DNA of 64,000 nt from Egaibacter sp046050465 (GTDB lineage: Bacteria; Pseudomonadota; Gammaproteobacteria; Burkholderiales; Burkholderiaceae_C): positions 1 through 64,000 of the forward strand of contig JBJOPS010000050.1 of the NCBI GenBank assembly GCA_046050465.1, in the 5' to 3' direction. The first letter of the stretch is position 1; every line of letters starts with the position of its first letter. This document shows positions 63,620 to 64,000 of the stretch, piece after piece. Made by a program: the position numbers and the translations under genes. A model generated the notes under the pieces. The model was not told where the DNA came from. It made no database searches and saw nothing but the letters and a program-made list of their open reading frames with translations.

Positions 63620-64000
63620 GAGCCACGCCAAACCGCGCCGCTGCAGCCGTTATTTCCGACCAGGTGATATCGTCAATCGTGATGCCCTGAACCTCCCGTT
63701 CGGTGCGAGCCTTGCGCTCGGGCTCTCCGGCGATTTGCACCGAATCAAACCCCGTGGCCACCGGCCCCTGGCTCAGCCAGTCGACAAACGCCAGCGCCTC
63801 TTCATCGAAACTGTGTTGTGTGCCCAGCTTGGCGGGATCGATCAGTATCGTCAGCATGCTGTTGAGCACGGCACGTTGCGCGTCCGCAGGCCGGTGCCAG
63901 GTGCCACCGCCTGACAACGCTCCGCCCAGCAATTCACAAGCCACGGCCATGCCGTAACCCTTGTGCTCGCCAAACGTGAGCAAGGCGCCAAAGAGTCCAT
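63609..64000 (-). CDS. Ldh_2-family malate/lactate-type dehydrogenase (5' end outside window)
   Basis: C-terminal 130 residues of a type-2 NAD(P)-dependent dehydrogenase (malate/L-lactate/ureidoglycolate and 2,3-diketogulonate reductase family). The stretch GLFGALLTFGEHKGYGMAVACELLGGALSGGG is the family's conserved C-terminal core. The gene enters from the right edge and ends at 63609, overlapping the cupin gene by 11 nt in convergent orientation. The substrate is unknown. If it belongs to the same physiology, a 2,3-diketogulonate reductase function would fit, but this is a guess. Confidence 0.85.
   Translation of the reverse strand, partial: GLFGALLTFGEHKGYGMAVACELLGGALSGGGTWHRPADAQRAVLNSMLTILIDPAKLGTQHSFDEEALAFVDWLSQGPVATGFDSVQIAGEPERKARTEREVQGITIDDITWSEITAAAARFGVALSL

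Overview
The window is about 64 kb of a high-GC, densely coded chromosome. It looks like a Burkholderiales bacterium, most likely Comamonadaceae close to Rhodoferax or Polaromonas. The grounds are a def-fmt / LysM-dprA-smg block, a DUF1631 protein, several Bug-type (TctC) binding proteins, a fused indolepyruvate oxidoreductase, and a short dispersed palindromic repeat that I recall from Comamonadaceae. No tRNA, rRNA, CRISPR array, prophage or complete insertion sequence was seen.

Layout. 1-12.1 kb: the central-carbon genes fba (cut by the window edge), pyk and pgk lie on the minus strand. A PAP2 phosphatase separates fba from pyk. A complete polyol uptake and oxidation operon (binding protein, two permeases, ATPase, mannitol-type dehydrogenase, SDR, AraC regulator) sits on the plus strand between pyk and pgk. 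12.2-24.7 kb: a phosphoethanolamine transferase, fmt-def, LysM-dprA-smg, a DUF1631 gene and yajC-secD-secF. 24.8-33.2 kb: the fused indolepyruvate oxidoreductase, an exported unknown, mltA, a 52-aa membrane protein, a FixJ-type regulator, a thioesterase, a remnant of an acetoacetyl-CoA synthetase and a Bug protein. 33.3-36.3 kb: a TctDE-type two-component pair fused as an operon to another Bug gene. 36.5-42.3 kb: glutaryl-CoA dehydrogenase, a GFA protein, a CaiB CoA-transferase, two EamA exporters and a PhnB-like protein. 42.4-49.3 kb: a tandem AAA ATPase, a 46-aa membrane protein, GTP-type PEP carboxykinase, a membrane protein with an internal duplication and a LysR regulator. 49.5-64 kb: tartrate dehydrogenase with Bug and LysR genes, then a large sugar-acid cluster. 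That cluster has an IlvD/Edd dehydratase, a 2-hydroxyacid dehydrogenase, a GntR regulator, a CUT1 ABC importer, gluconokinase, gluconate 5-dehydrogenase, L-idonate 5-dehydrogenase and a cupin; an Ldh_2 dehydrogenase converges on it.

How they fit together. Two CUT1 importers feed dehydrogenases and kinases that should lead polyols to ketohexoses, and idonate or ketogluconates to 6-phosphogluconate. Both importer operons carry a perfect stem-loop between the binding-protein gene and the first permease gene.

The observations I would follow first are: (i) a direct repeat GTAAC-N6-GTAAC upstream of fba, pyk and pckG, possibly a shared operator for glycolysis and gluconeogenesis; (ii) seven copies of one short palindromic repeat, all in the same orientation, four of them inside coding sequences (dprA, fmt, a CaiB gene and the signal-peptide region of an exported protein) and two supplying stop codons at gene ends; (iii) the regulator-kinase-Bug operon, which may be a three-part sensor.
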